A stretch of DNA of 64,000 bases from positions 46,344 through 110,343 of the forward strand of contig DIUJ01000068.1 in the NCBI GenBank assembly GCA_002422315.1. Reading direction: 5' to 3'. Source of the DNA: Bacteroidetes bacterium UBA6161. GTDB lineage: Bacteria; Bacteroidota; Bacteroidia; NS11-12g; UBA955. The notes beneath the pieces are model-generated. The model ran no database searches. It was not told the DNA's origin and saw nothing but the letters and a program-made list of their open reading frames with translations. Within the stretch, counting starts at the first letter, position 1; each line of letters opens with the position of its first letter. The position numbers and the translations under genes are program-made. Shown in pieces: positions 41,905 through 52,700 of this stretch.

Positions 41905-43764
41905 TTATTTTTTAACAGAACGAATAATGCGAAGTTCTTGTTCGTTTTTGTGTATTAATTCTTTGATTTTTTCGATCTTTTCTTCCATCTGAGATTTTAA
42001 CTTGTCCGCATTTTTTGAGTTTGCAAAAAACTCAATGTTATTTTGCAGTGTAATTAACTCAGATTGTAAAGCCTTCATTTTATCTTGAACCTTTCTCTCT
42101 TCGCCTTGTAAAGCAAATTTTCCATTGCTTTTTTCTGCAAGCATTTCATAGTGTTCTTTGGCTCTGTTTTTCTTAAACTCTTCTGCAGAAAGCTTAAATT
42201 TATTTAAAATAGAATCGTTAATTTCATCGTAAGCTTTTCTGATTTTTTGGAATTTGCTAGAAGGCACAAAACCAATTTTTGACCATTCGCGCTGAAAATC
42301 CCTTAGTTTGCTTAATACAGATTCTCCATTTGCATCTGCTTCATTTAGAAGTTCTTGCATTTTGGCCAAAATTGCTTCTTTCAGTGTTAGGTTTTCTTTT
42401 TCTACCTCTTTTTGGGCGCTACGTTGAATGTCTCTGCGCTTAAAAAACTCATCGCATATGGCTCTAAATTTTGCCCAAATTTCGTTGGAGTACTTTTCAG
42501 GAACTGGGCCTATTGCTTTCCATTTTTCTTGCAGCTGAATAAGTTCTATACTGCCTTTGTCCAAATCACTGCTTTGGGCAGATTTTTCTGCTTTTGCAAT
42601 CAACTCCAATTTTTGCTTGTAATTGTTTTCTTTGTCGTGGCTTAGGTTGCCAAAAAACTCTTTTCTATTGGTATAAAAAGTGTTTTGCGCTTCTCTAAAT
42701 CTTTTCCAAATTTGATCGCTTACAGACTCAGGAACAGGTCCTATGTTTTTCCATTCTGTAAAGATATCTTCAATTTCTTTGCCTTTGCTGTTCCATTCTT
42801 TAACCTTAGTATATGGAACCTCAGCTATTTGTTCTATTTTATCGCACAAAAGAGTTTTAAGGTCTAGGTTTTGCTTGCGCTGTTCCTTCATTTCCTCAAT
42901 TTTCCTCTTGTTTTGTTCTATAACATTGTCGCTTGCAGTTTTAAAAGTATTCCAAATTTCTTCGCTAAACTCTTTGGGAACAGGTCCTATGTTTTTAAAG
43001 TCTTCGTGGTATTTGTTTAAAAGAATATGGGATTTTTTTATGGATTTTTCTTCTAGTAATTCGCCCACTTTTTTACACAATTCTATTTTAGACTCAAGGT
43101 TCTTCTGCCTGTCTAGGTCTTTTAATTCATTGAAAATAGAAAGATTGTCATAAAACTTATCTAACAAGAAACGATAGGTTTCCCATAGTTCTTGCATTTG
43201 TTCTTGTGGTATTCTTCTAATTTGTTTCCATTGTCTTTGAAGCTCTTTTAATTCATTCAGCGAACTTTCTTTTTCTTCAGATTCAGTAAGAACACGAATT
43301 TTTTCAAGAATTTCTTTCTTAGCTTTTAAATTTTTAATTTTTTCTAATTCAGCTTGTTCTTTTTCTTTGGCTCTTCTTTCCAAAAACTTAGTGTAAGCAG
43401 CATAAAAATCATTTTTTAAAGGGTCTATACTAGGTTTAAAATTCCTAGGTTCGTTGCCTTGTGCTACAAATTCTTGTAAATTTCTTTCCCTATCTTTTTT
43501 TATGATTTCATCGAAAAGCAAACGCATTTTCTTATACGATTCATTAGCCTCCGAAATATTTGGGTGGAAAATTAAATCGTTGGCTTTTTTAACGAAATCT
43601 TCTTTTGTGAACATAGAATAGTCTGTTCTGTCTGTGTGCATTTCAGAATCTTCCATTTCTAAAGTTTCATCTTCGTCTTGATGGTTTCCCGCTTGTTCCA
43701 AAGCATCAATTTTGATACTTTCCTCTTCTTCCGGGTTCTCGGGGGTAAATTTGTTAGAAGTCAT
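41905..43764 (-). CDS. DUF349 repeat protein
   Basis: About 619 residues from the ATG giving 'MTSNKFTPENPEEEES'; the longer frame would run into the divergent gene's promoter. An acidic N-terminus is followed by five DUF349 helical repeats, each with a 'W..IG.VP....W..F' core ('WKNIGPVPESVSDQIW', 'WKAIGPVPEKYSNEIW'), and a C-terminal coiled coil. It is cytoplasmic. DUF349 proteins are conserved across Bacteroidota and their role is not established. The gene is divergent from the HMG-CoA lyase gene with a 73-bp spacer. Confidence 0.88.
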   Translation of the reverse strand: MTSNKFTPENPEEEESIKIDALEQAGNHQDEDETLEMEDSEMHTDRTDYSMFTKEDFVKKANDLIFHPNISEANESYKKMRLLFDEIIKKDRERNLQEFVAQGNEPRNFKPSIDPLKNDFYAAYTKFLERRAKEKEQAELEKIKNLKAKKEILEKIRVLTESEEKESSLNELKELQRQWKQIRRIPQEQMQELWETYRFLLDKFYDNLSIFNELKDLDRQKNLESKIELCKKVGELLEEKSIKKSHILLNKYHEDFKNIGPVPKEFSEEIWNTFKTASDNVIEQNKRKIEEMKEQRKQNLDLKTLLCDKIEQIAEVPYTKVKEWNSKGKEIEDIFTEWKNIGPVPESVSDQIWKRFREAQNTFYTNRKEFFGNLSHDKENNYKQKLELIAKAEKSAQSSDLDKGSIELIQLQEKWKAIGPVPEKYSNEIWAKFRAICDEFFKRRDIQRSAQKEVEKENLTLKEAILAKMQELLNEADANGESVLSKLRDFQREWSKIGFVPSSKFQKIRKAYDEINDSILNKFKLSAEEFKKNRAKEHYEMLAEKSNGKFALQGEERKVQDKMKALQSELITLQNNIEFFANSKNADKLKSQMEEKIEKIKELIHKNEQELRIIRSVKK

Positions 43765-43837
43765 TTCTATTAATAAGCTTTTTAAAAGGGTAGCAAAGAT
43801 AAAAAAAACAACTATTTTTGGCAGCCTTTCTTTTAAT

Positions 43838-44686
43838 ATGTCAGTAAAAATAATTGAGTGCCCAAGAGATGCCATGCAAGGCTTGTCAAAGTTTGTTCAA
43901 ACAGAGGATAAAATATTGTATATTAACAAGTTGATTGATGTAGGTTTTGATTTTCTAGACTGTGTTAGTTTTGTTTCTCCCAAGTCTGTTCCTCAAATGA
44001 GAGACAGCAATAAGGTGATTACTCAATTGAATTCTTCTTCTAAAACGTCATTTATTGCCATAGTTGCCAACTTAAGAGGTGCTCAAAACGCAGTTTTATA
44101 TCCAAATATTTCAGTAGTTGGCTTTCCTTTTTCGGTTTCTTCTCAGTTTCAATTAAGAAATACCAACAAATCCCAAGAGCAATCTGTTCAGGAGGTTATT
44201 GCCATTAAACAAGAATTGGATAAACACAACAAGGAAATGGTTTTGTATTTGTCCATGTGTTTTGGAAATCCCTATAAAGAGGATTGGTCAATTTCTTTGG
44301 TTTTAGAATGGGTAAAGGTATTTGCTGATTTAGGAATTCGGGTTATTTCTCTGAGCGATACAGTAGGTATAGCAAAAAACAAGGATATTTTCGAAATATT
44401 TACCATTTTGCAAAAAGAATACCCTGCAATTGAATTTGGTGCCCATTTGCACACACGCCCCCACGACTGGGAGTTAAAACTAGAGGCTGCATATACCGCG
44501 GGTTGCAGGCGTTTTGATGGTGCAATGAATGGATTGGGTGGATGCCCTTTTGCAACAGATTCTCTTACGGGCAATTTGTCTACCGAAAATTTAATTCATT
44601 TTTTAAGCAAACAAGGAGTAAAATTGGATTTGAATATGGATGCTTTTGAAGAGGCAAGAATGATGGCCACTCGGATTTTGGGTTAG
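43838..44686 (+). CDS. mvaB: Hydroxymethylglutaryl-CoA lyase
   Basis: 282 residues from 'MSVKIIECPRDAMQG'; a longer frame begins 126 bases earlier but lacks support. HMGL-like TIM barrel: 'ECPRDAMQG' (metal and substrate site, D in RDAMQG), 'VSFVSPKSVPQM', 'ISLSDTVGIA', 'FGAHLHTRPHDW' with the HxH metal ligands, and 'AMNGLGGCPFA' with the catalytic Cys loop. It cleaves HMG-CoA to acetyl-CoA and acetoacetate in leucine breakdown. It converges with gatB across a hairpin-repeat spacer. Confidence 0.9.
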   Translation: MSVKIIECPRDAMQGLSKFVQTEDKILYINKLIDVGFDFLDCVSFVSPKSVPQMRDSNKVITQLNSSSKTSFIAIVANLRGAQNAVLYPNISVVGFPFSVSSQFQLRNTNKSQEQSVQEVIAIKQELDKHNKEMVLYLSMCFGNPYKEDWSISLVLEWVKVFADLGIRVISLSDTVGIAKNKDIFEIFTILQKEYPAIEFGAHLHTRPHDWELKLEAAYTAGCRRFDGAMNGLGGCPFATDSLTGNLSTENLIHFLSKQGVKLDLNMDAFEEARMMATRILG

Positions 44687-44736
44687 ACTTGAACCTTTAT
44701 CTCTTTAATATCGTATTGATTATTAAAAACATGTGT

Positions 44737-45447
44737 GTGGTTGGTGAAAAACACCAACCACGGCGTATATTTTTAAGTTCTCGTAGGAAATGTCATGGTG
44801 AGGTTCTCGAACCACGACATTTCCTCTCTTTAATGGTTCGAGAGCCTCACCATGACAAACTCTTTTTTCCTTTTGTTGGTGTTTGTCTGTCCCCAATTTA
44901 TTGGTGGACCACCTACCAACCGCAAAGCATCAGAGATCAGTCTAGTTTTCCTTGTGATTGGTGAAAAACACCAACCACGGCGTATATTTTTGAAATGGTT
45001 GATGGCCCGCCGTGCATGATGAAGAAAATGGAGTAAGGAGTGGTTGATGAAAAACACCAACCACGGCGTATATTTTTAAGTTCTCGTAGGAAAAGTCATG
45101 GTGAGGTTCTCGAACCACGACATTTCCTCTCTTTAATGGTTCGAGATCCTCACCATGACAAACTCTTTTTTCCTTTTGTTGGTGTTTGTCTGTCCCCAAT
45201 TTATTGGTGGACCACCAACCAACCGTAAAGCATCAGAGATCAGTCTAGTTTTCCTTGTGGTTGGTGAAAAACACTAACCACGGCGTATATTTTTAAGTTC
45301 TCGTAGGAAATGTCATGGTGAGGTTCTCGAACCACGACATTTCCTCTCTTTAATGGTTCGAGATCCTCACCATGACAAACTCTTTTTCCCTTTGGTTGGT
45401 GTTTGTCTGTCCCCAATTTATTGGTGGACCACCAACCAACCGCAAAA
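44737..45447. repeat. Tandem ~219 bp hairpin-forming repeat, three full units and one partial
   Basis: Units begin near 44737, 45041 and 45259, with a truncated unit at ~44956-45000. Each opens with GGTTGGTGAAAAACACCAACC, a local hairpin, then holds a long stem: GTCATGGTGAGG-CTCGAACCA pairs with TGGTTCGAG-CCTCACCATGAC. An alternative stem GGAAATGTC/GACATTTCC also exists. Units differ by few bases. Located between convergent mvaB and gatB, the array could act as a bidirectional terminator. Short pieces (ATCAGTCTAG, CAATAAATTGGGGA) recur near 54900-54950 and 56945, indicating a dispersed family. Confidence 0.85.
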
Positions 45448-45448
45448 A

Positions 45449-46885
45449 TTAGTCTAATTTATTCCTAACTATTTCATTTACCTTTTTTGGGTCTGCAGAA
45501 CCTTTGGAAAGTTTCATTACCTCTCCTACAAACAAACCTAATAATCCTTTTTTGCCATTTTGGTATTCGGCTACTTTTTCTGGCATACTTTCCAATACCT
45601 TTAAAACCCAATTCTCTAGTTCTTCGGAATTAGTATTTTGTAAAATATTGTTTTTTGTAGCTATTTCTATAGGTTCTAAAGAAGGATTGGCAATAAGTTC
45701 GGGAAGAACTACAGATACTGCAGCCGTGTGGCTAATGGTATTTTCCATTACCAATTGGATTAATTTGGAAAGCTGTGTAGGATTTAACGGGAAAAGTGAA
45801 ATATCTTTTGCTTGTTCGTTTAACCAAGATTTTATGGGGCCTAAGATCCAATTTGCAGCTGTTTTAGCATGTTTGCATTGTGCATACAATTCAGTAAAAT
45901 AAGCGGCTGTATCTCTATCTTCTGTGAGTACTTGTGCATCATAATCTGAAAGGCCTAGTTGTTGTGTGAATTTTTCAAATAATGCTTTGGGTAATTCTGG
46001 TAAACTTATTTTTACCTTATCCAAAAACTCTTGGTTTATGATGAAAGGGGGTAAATCTGGTTCTGGGAAATAACGGTAATCTTGGGCTTCTTCTTTGCTT
46101 CGCATGGAAATAGTGCTACCATTGGCAGCATTAAAGCTACGGGTTTCTGATACAATTTTTTCTCCTGCCAATACCGCTTCTGTTTGACGTTTTATTTCAA
46201 ATTCTATGGCTCTTTTTACATTGGTCATAGAATTCATGTTTTTTACCTCTACTTTAGTTCCAAAGGTTTGGGAGCCTACAGGTCGTATGGAAATATTGGC
46301 GTCGCAGCGCATGCTTCCTTCTTCCATGTTTCCATCGCATATATCCAGGTATCGCACCAGTTTTCTAATTTCGGAAACAAAGTGGTAAGCCTCTTCTCCG
46401 CTTCTAATTTCTGGTTCGCTTACTAATTCCACCAAGGGTACACCTGCTCTGTTGTAATCTATCAAGCTGTCGTATAGGTCTTGGTCGTGCATGCTTTTAC
46501 CAGAGTCTTCTTCCATATGAATTCTGGTAATGGTAATTTTTTTGTTACCATTGTTGCTAGGTATTTCTACAAATCCGCCTGTGCAAATTGGGGTTTTGTC
46601 TTGAGATATTTGATATCCTTTGGGCAAGTCGGCATAGAAGTAGTTTTTTCTAGCATATCCATTTAATTGGGTAATGTTGCAATGAAGAGCAAGCCCTAGT
46701 TTTGTGGCATATTCAATGGCAGAAATATTGTGCATAGGAAGTGTGCCTGGGTGGCCTAAGCTTATAGCACTTACCAATGTATTTGGGGATTCGCCATACA
46801 ATGCACTGTCTGCACAAAAAGCTTTGCTTTGAGTTTTTAACTGAATATGGATTTCTAATCCTATAACTGCTTCAAATTCTTGCAT
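45449..46885 (-). CDS. gatB: Aspartyl/glutamyl-tRNA amidotransferase subunit B
   Basis: 478 residues, full length. Signature 'ARKNYFYADLPKGYQISQ' near residue 84, start 'FEAVIGLEIHIQLKT', Zn-site and catalytic cradle features ('GGFVEI', 'HMEEDSGKSMHD'), and a C-terminal helical YqeY-like domain ending 'VNEIVRNKLD'. With GatA and GatC it converts Glu-tRNA(Gln) to Gln-tRNA(Gln). gatA and gatC are not in the window. A YqeY-like protein gene is 30 bp upstream on the same strand. Confidence 0.97.
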   Translation of the reverse strand: MQEFEAVIGLEIHIQLKTQSKAFCADSALYGESPNTLVSAISLGHPGTLPMHNISAIEYATKLGLALHCNITQLNGYARKNYFYADLPKGYQISQDKTPICTGGFVEIPSNNGNKKITITRIHMEEDSGKSMHDQDLYDSLIDYNRAGVPLVELVSEPEIRSGEEAYHFVSEIRKLVRYLDICDGNMEEGSMRCDANISIRPVGSQTFGTKVEVKNMNSMTNVKRAIEFEIKRQTEAVLAGEKIVSETRSFNAANGSTISMRSKEEAQDYRYFPEPDLPPFIINQEFLDKVKISLPELPKALFEKFTQQLGLSDYDAQVLTEDRDTAAYFTELYAQCKHAKTAANWILGPIKSWLNEQAKDISLFPLNPTQLSKLIQLVMENTISHTAAVSVVLPELIANPSLEPIEIATKNNILQNTNSEELENWVLKVLESMPEKVAEYQNGKKGLLGLFVGEVMKLSKGSADPKKVNEIVRNKLD

Positions 46886-46915
46886 TTTACTAATTTAAAA
46901 AGGAGGGGGTTACGT

Positions 46916-47365
46916 TTAGTTATTCAATAGGTTTTTTAACATAGAAGCTACAAGAGCGCCATCTGCTCTTCCTGCTATCTCTTTTACAGCCAAAGGCATT
47001 ACTTTGCCTAAGTCTTTCATGCTAGAGGCGCCACTTTGGCTTATAAGGTTTTCCAAAATATTTTTAAGTTCTTCTTCTCCTAGAGCTTTAGGTAGGTATT
47101 CTTCTAAAACCAATAGCTCTTCTTGTTCTTTGCTTGCAAGGTCTATTCTGTTTTGTTGTTCAAATACCGCAATACTATCTTTTCTTTGTTTGGCTAGTTT
47201 TTGAATCGCTTTTAAGCAGGTTTCGTCATCGGGTTCGCCGGCACCGGTTTCGGTTGCTAAGATTAAAAAAGCAGATTTCATGGACCTAAGTGCACGAAGT
47301 CTTGCTTCGTTTTTAGCCTTCATGGCCTCTTTTATTTGTTCGTTTACTTGTTGGAATAAAGACAT
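46916..47365 (-). CDS. GatB/YqeY domain protein
   Basis: 149 residues, the usual size. Helical YqeY fold with 'LFQQVNEQIKEAMKAKNEAR', 'LRALRSMKSAFL', 'VLEEYLPKALGEEEL' and the ending 'GRADGALVASMLKNLL'. This family resembles the C-terminal tail domain of GatB and may bind tRNA; its role is not established. It is located immediately upstream of gatB, consistent with a link to tRNA-dependent amidation. Confidence 0.92.
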   Translation of the reverse strand: MSLFQQVNEQIKEAMKAKNEARLRALRSMKSAFLILATETGAGEPDDETCLKAIQKLAKQRKDSIAVFEQQNRIDLASKEQEELLVLEEYLPKALGEEELKNILENLISQSGASSMKDLGKVMPLAVKEIAGRADGALVASMLKNLLNN

Positions 47366-47399
47366 GGTGCAAAATTAGTAAATACTATGGGAATTTGAA

Positions 47400-48170
47400 T
47401 TAAATAAAAAAGTCGAAACTGTCGCCACGCAAACCAAGTCTTAGTGCTTCTAAAGCAGATACTTCGTTTACTGCAATATTTCCTAAATTTATATTTGAAC
47501 CATAAAGTTTTATAAACCAGACTTGCTGAGATTTTTGTGGGGCTTCCCAAATTACATTGTCAATATTTATTTTACGTTCAATTTCTGCCACCAAGCCTGT
47601 GCGTATTTCTCCACTTCCTCTAAACACGCCTACTGTTCCACTTTCTCTAGATTCAGCTACTACTTTCCATGCGCCTGCCTGTAATTCGTTTTCCATCATT
47701 TCTATCCAAGCATAGGGAGGGATAATCTTTTCAGCATCTTTGGAGCCTACTTCGCTTAACACTTTATATTCTTTTGCAAATTGGCTAATCAATTCACATT
47801 TTTTCTCATGTTCTAGGGAAATGCTACCATCAGAAATTTCTATTGTACTTATTCCTAAATTGTCTATGAGTCTTTTGTAATCCTCAATTTGGTTTCTAAC
47901 TAAGTAAGCTTCGAAAAGTGTTCCACCTAGATAAATATCTAAACCTGCTTGTTTGTATATGGCAATTTTTTCTTTTAGTTTAGGGGTCACAAGCGATGTT
48001 CCAAATCCCAGTTTTACTAGGTCTATAATATGTTCTCCAGACTCTGCAAGGCTAGCTGCTTGGAAGGTACTTAAGCCCTTGTCCATAACCATGGTTATGC
48101 CATTTTCTCTAGGCTTATTTGGGCGTTCAGGAAGGTTTGTTAACTTAAATAAATCGTGGTTAATAGTCAT
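47400..48170 (-). CDS. Phosphosulfolactate synthase (ComA family)
   Basis: 256 residues. ComA-type TIM barrel: 'KPRENGITMVMDKGLS', 'DLVKLGFGTSLVT', 'YLGGTLFEAYLV', 'TIEISDGSISL', 'VLSEVGSKDAE', and 'GLRGDSF' near the end. The family adds sulfite to phosphoenolpyruvate to give phosphosulfolactate, the first step of sulfolactate and coenzyme M pathways. Bacteroidota do not make coenzyme M, so a sulfolactate or sulfonolipid precursor role is more plausible but not shown. No neighbouring sulfonate genes are visible. Confidence 0.88.
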   Translation of the reverse strand: MTINHDLFKLTNLPERPNKPRENGITMVMDKGLSTFQAASLAESGEHIIDLVKLGFGTSLVTPKLKEKIAIYKQAGLDIYLGGTLFEAYLVRNQIEDYKRLIDNLGISTIEISDGSISLEHEKKCELISQFAKEYKVLSEVGSKDAEKIIPPYAWIEMMENELQAGAWKVVAESRESGTVGVFRGSGEIRTGLVAEIERKINIDNVIWEAPQKSQQVWFIKLYGSNINLGNIAVNEVSALEALRLGLRGDSFDFFI

Positions 48171-48191
48171 AAGTTTGCAAAGTAAAGCATT

Positions 48192-49607
48192 CTAAAACAA
48201 TTCTCTAATACTAATTACTTCTGGGTCGTGTAAAAGTTCTTTGTCTATACTCTCTAAATATTCCAATGACTTGGCAGGGTCTTGCATAAAACAATTCAAC
48301 AATTCTACATGGTGTACCTTGTTTCTTCCCTCTAACTTGTATACAAGCGATTTAAGAATAAGCATAAGTAGTTCGTTTTCATTTTTTTGAGAAATTTCTT
48401 CCTCGTATACCATGGTAGCCATAGGCAGCATTTCCAATCTGTAAAATATTCCGAAAAAGGTTAAAACAAACTGATCGGGCTGCATGAATCTAAGCTCTTT
48501 TGCCTTGTTGTAATTGTCTAAAATATCTGATTCTCTGTCTAATACAAAGTTGCATTCTGCCATAAGAAGCAAGGTGTCCAGCAAAGGCATTATGTTGTAG
48601 GACTTTTCAAAAAAAGTAAGCGCTTTGGCAGCCATAGCATCATGAAGAAAAGAAAAACCGATTTCAAAGTATAGTTCGTAATCATCTTCAGAATCTGGTA
48701 CCAGATTTTGAAGTAAAAATCGCGCTTGAACATGTTCTCCAGATCTGTTCATACAGATAGCAGTTTCTATTACACAGTCTCTTTTATCAAAACCCAAGGC
48801 AGAGGCATCTGCAAAATATGTTCTTGCCTTAAAATAGTTCTTATTCTCTTTATAGCAAATCCCTAAATTATACAAAGGTTCGGGCTCGGATTCTTTAATG
48901 TAATGTGCAAATTCAAAAGATTGAATGGCTTCGTTCCATTCTTCATTCATCATGTATACTTTTCCTTTAAAATTCCAAAACACCTCACTGTATGGGTTTT
49001 TGTCTATAAGAATGTCTACTGCTTCTATAAGGTCTTCTGGTTCAAAAGATAGTGTAGCTATATTGTTTATTTCAGAATCAATATATTCCATTTCAATAAG
49101 CTTACTAAGTTTTTTTATAGCAGATTCTCTTTTCTCAAAGTGGAATAGCAAGGAAACAAGGCGGATGTTTAATTCTGGGTTAAATTCAGATACATAGGTT
49201 TCTGCTTCTTGCAATATTTCTAAGGCTCTGTCGTACTGTTCCAACTCTTCAAAACACTCTGCTTCTAAAATTGCCGTGTCTTGGTTTTTTGGGTCCAATA
49301 GTTTAGACATGTCAATAAGCTTAAGAGCTTCGTGAACATTCCCCTTGTCGTATAAAAATTTAGCCGAACAGAGCTGAAAAACACCCGAATTCGGGAACAT
49401 TTCCATACCCAAATCCAAAATCTTTAACACTTTGTGGTCTCCATCGTGATAAAAATAATGAAAATGACGAAACAAAAACTCAAGTTCTGCTTCTGTAAAA
49501 TATTTAGGATGACCATTTTCCCAAGCTTCAAAATTCTCTAAAAGACTTGTAGCTCTAGGTGTTCCAGGCATAATGACATCTTCCTCTTCTTCATCATCCC
49601 ACATCAT
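48192..49607 (-). CDS. Tetratricopeptide repeat protein
   Basis: 471 residues, cytoplasmic, almost wholly helical TPR-like repeats ('LEAECFEELEQYDRALEILQ', 'EPLYNLGICYKENKNYFKAR'). The N-terminus is acidic ('DDEEEEDVIMPG'), and 'HYFYHDGDHKVLKILDLG' follows. It is probably a scaffold for protein interactions; no partner can be inferred. It ends 21 bp before the ComA-like gene and is divergent from the M1 peptidase gene. Confidence 0.85.
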   Translation of the reverse strand: MMWDDEEEEDVIMPGTPRATSLLENFEAWENGHPKYFTEAELEFLFRHFHYFYHDGDHKVLKILDLGMEMFPNSGVFQLCSAKFLYDKGNVHEALKLIDMSKLLDPKNQDTAILEAECFEELEQYDRALEILQEAETYVSEFNPELNIRLVSLLFHFEKRESAIKKLSKLIEMEYIDSEINNIATLSFEPEDLIEAVDILIDKNPYSEVFWNFKGKVYMMNEEWNEAIQSFEFAHYIKESEPEPLYNLGICYKENKNYFKARTYFADASALGFDKRDCVIETAICMNRSGEHVQARFLLQNLVPDSEDDYELYFEIGFSFLHDAMAAKALTFFEKSYNIMPLLDTLLLMAECNFVLDRESDILDNYNKAKELRFMQPDQFVLTFFGIFYRLEMLPMATMVYEEEISQKNENELLMLILKSLVYKLEGRNKVHHVELLNCFMQDPAKSLEYLESIDKELLHDPEVISIRELF

Positions 49608-49710
49608 AGTATTTTATTTTTAAGTGAATCAAATATAGTATTCTTTTGTTAAACATGAAATGTAGTTTTCCATAAATTATTCACTAAAATTGCAACTCGT
49701 TTAGCAACCT

Positions 49711-52700
49711 ATGAAAAATCAACTATTTCTTTTTGTAAGCTTATTTCCTTTTTTGCTTTTTGCGCAATCCAATAAGCAAACACAAGCCACTTGGCAACAA
49801 AAATCGAACCACTCTATAAATGTAGTGTTGGATATAGATTCTAATAAGTATTTTCTGAACGCAACGCAAAAAGTTGTGTATTATAATAATTCGCCTGATA
49901 CCTTGGATAGAATTGTTTTTCATCTGTGGCCAAACGCCTACAAAAACAGGCAAACACCTTATGCAAAACAACAGGCTGCTTTGGGTAAAAAGGACTTCTT
50001 AACCAAAAAATTAGGACAAGGTTATATAGAAGTTTCGAATGTTATGGTTGGAAAAAATGTTAAATCTGAGCTTCAGAATTCTCAAGATGAGATTGCTACA
50101 CTTCTTTTGGAGAAACCATTGTTGCCAGGGGATTCTGTGGAAGTTTTTATGGACTTTAAAGTAAAAATGCCTAAAGTTTTTTCTAGATTGGGCGCTGAAA
50201 ATAACTTTATAGCGGCCACCCAGTGGTATCCAAAACCAGCAGTATATGATGTGAATGGCTGGAATCCAATGCCATATTTGGAACAAGGTGAGTTTTATAG
50301 CGAGTTTGGTGATTACATTGTGAATGTTACCGTACCCGCAGATTTTGTTGTTGCTGCTACCGGACAAATGCAGTCGGAACAAGAGGAGGCGTATTTAAAC
50401 TCCTTGGAACTTTTTTATAAAACAAATCCTACTCGAAAAAAACACAAGATAACCTACGACAACGAACAAGTAAAACCGCTGCCTCCATATACTTCAAAGT
50501 TTAAAACCATTCAGTTTACCCAAGAAAATGTGCATGATTTTGCATGGTTTTCTTCTCCTGATTTTGGAGTTTATACCGAAACTATTACCTTGGACAGCAA
50601 CCATCAAGTTCTGAATAGATTGTTTACACGCCAAAATAATATGCAAGCTTTAAACGGGCTCGAATATATGAAACAAGCACTCGTTTTTTATTCTGAAAAT
50701 GTTGGAATGTATCCTTACAAAACTTGTAGTGTAGTAATTGGGGATTTAATCGCCGGAGGAGGTATGGAATATCCAACTATTACCGTATGTCAAAGTATCA
50801 ATGCCGAAGTTATTGTTCATGAGTTAGGACACAATTGGTTTTATGGAATTGTAGCTTCCAACGAAAGAAGATGGCCTTGGATGGACGAATCTGTAAATAC
50901 TTATTTCGAAAATCAGTTTTTTAAGAAACAAAACAACCAAAATGATTTTGCAGTGTTGCAAGGAATGGCCAAAAGGAAAAAATCTGCCTTGTTGCAATAT
51001 TACGTTCAAGAAACCTATAGAATTTTAAATTTAAACGCCCAAAGACTAGGAGAGGACCAACATTCTTGTAAACATTCCCAAGACTATTTGTCAAACAATT
51101 ACTTCGCTGTAATTTATGGTAGAACTGCCACTCATTTTGAATATTTAGAAAGTTTCTTGGGTACTGAAATGTTTCAAAAATGCATGTTGGAGTATTATCA
51201 GCAGTTTAAATTTAAACACCCTCTGCCTTACGACATGCAAAACTCTTTTGAGAAAACTAGTGGTAAAAACTTAGATTGGTTTTTTGATCACCTTATGAAC
51301 AATGAAGGTGGTGTAGATTTTAAAGCTAAGGTAGTCAAAGCAAATGAGCTATTTACGGAAATTAAAATTACCAATAAATCAGGGATAGAAATTCCTTTGG
51401 CAGTTTCTAGTTTTGAACTTAAGGACACTACTATGCCTAACCTGATTTTCTTAAACCCTTTTGAAAAAGACACTGTTTTGAGTGTTGCCAATAATGCCTC
51501 TGTTTTTAGAATTGATCCTTTGTATAAATTACCAGATTATAAATATTCTAACAATCAGTTGCTCCTTGGTCCTACGGTTAAAAACAACAACTATAAGCTT
51601 ACCTTGTTACCCACGCCAGAAAATCCATTTTTTAATGAAATTTATCTAAACCCCGCCGTAAACTATACTTCCTATTCTGGTTGGGGCTTTGGTGCTTCAG
51701 TATTTAATAGGTTGTATCCTCACAAAAAATTCGAATATGACTTTACTGCTTATTATGGTACTAGAACAAAGAATATGATTGGCAACGGAAGTATAGGTTG
51801 GAATTTTCCTGTGTACAACAATAAATTTTTACAAAGAGTTAATGCAAACTTAGGACTAAGCAGATACGATTACAAGCCAGATGGAATTTCCAATACGTTT
51901 AACAAAATAAACCCTAGCATTACTTTTTATCTAAAACACAAAGGTGTACTCTCCAATAAAGTGCAGAAAAAGCTTAGAATGGAGTACATGTATATATATT
52001 CTGATAAATATTATGCACAAATTTCTGATTCTACTAGAAGAGAGTTTGTATACCCTATTGGAGGACAATTTGCTAAAATAAATTACGAGATTTATAACAA
52101 ACATGGCCTACACCCTTCTAAATTGAATTTTATTCTGGAATCCGGTATACCAGGAGTACAACAAAGCCAATTTAGCAATGCTTTTGCAAAAGCAGAAGTT
52201 AGAACTAAGTTTAGCAGGCGCTACAACTCAAAGGACCGCAAATTTAGAGGAGAATTTAATACAGGAATGTTTTTGTTTCGTCAAGCCAATCTAAGTCCAA
52301 TATACGCTTTTCAGCTTAGTGGAAACAATGGTTTGTATGACTATACATTTAATGAAACCCTGTTGGGAAGAAGCCAGTCACATCCTAGTGGTGGATTGTG
52401 GTCGCAGCAGCTCATAAACGCTGGAGGAGACATGAGAACACCTCTTGGAACCGCATTGAACAATGAGTTTAATGGTTATTCCTCTCTAAAATTAGAATCT
52501 TCTTTGCCTTTTATAAAAACTCTTAGGGTATTTGCAGATTTTGGAATAGGGTTTACAAACCCTCAAGAATTACTTTGGGTAGGAGGGGTTTCTCTTATAC
52601 TTATTGAGGATGTGTTTGAAATATATGTTCCACTTTTATATTCTGACCAATTCCGTACAATTATTGAACTCAATCAAATTAAGCCTTTTCAGACCATGGC

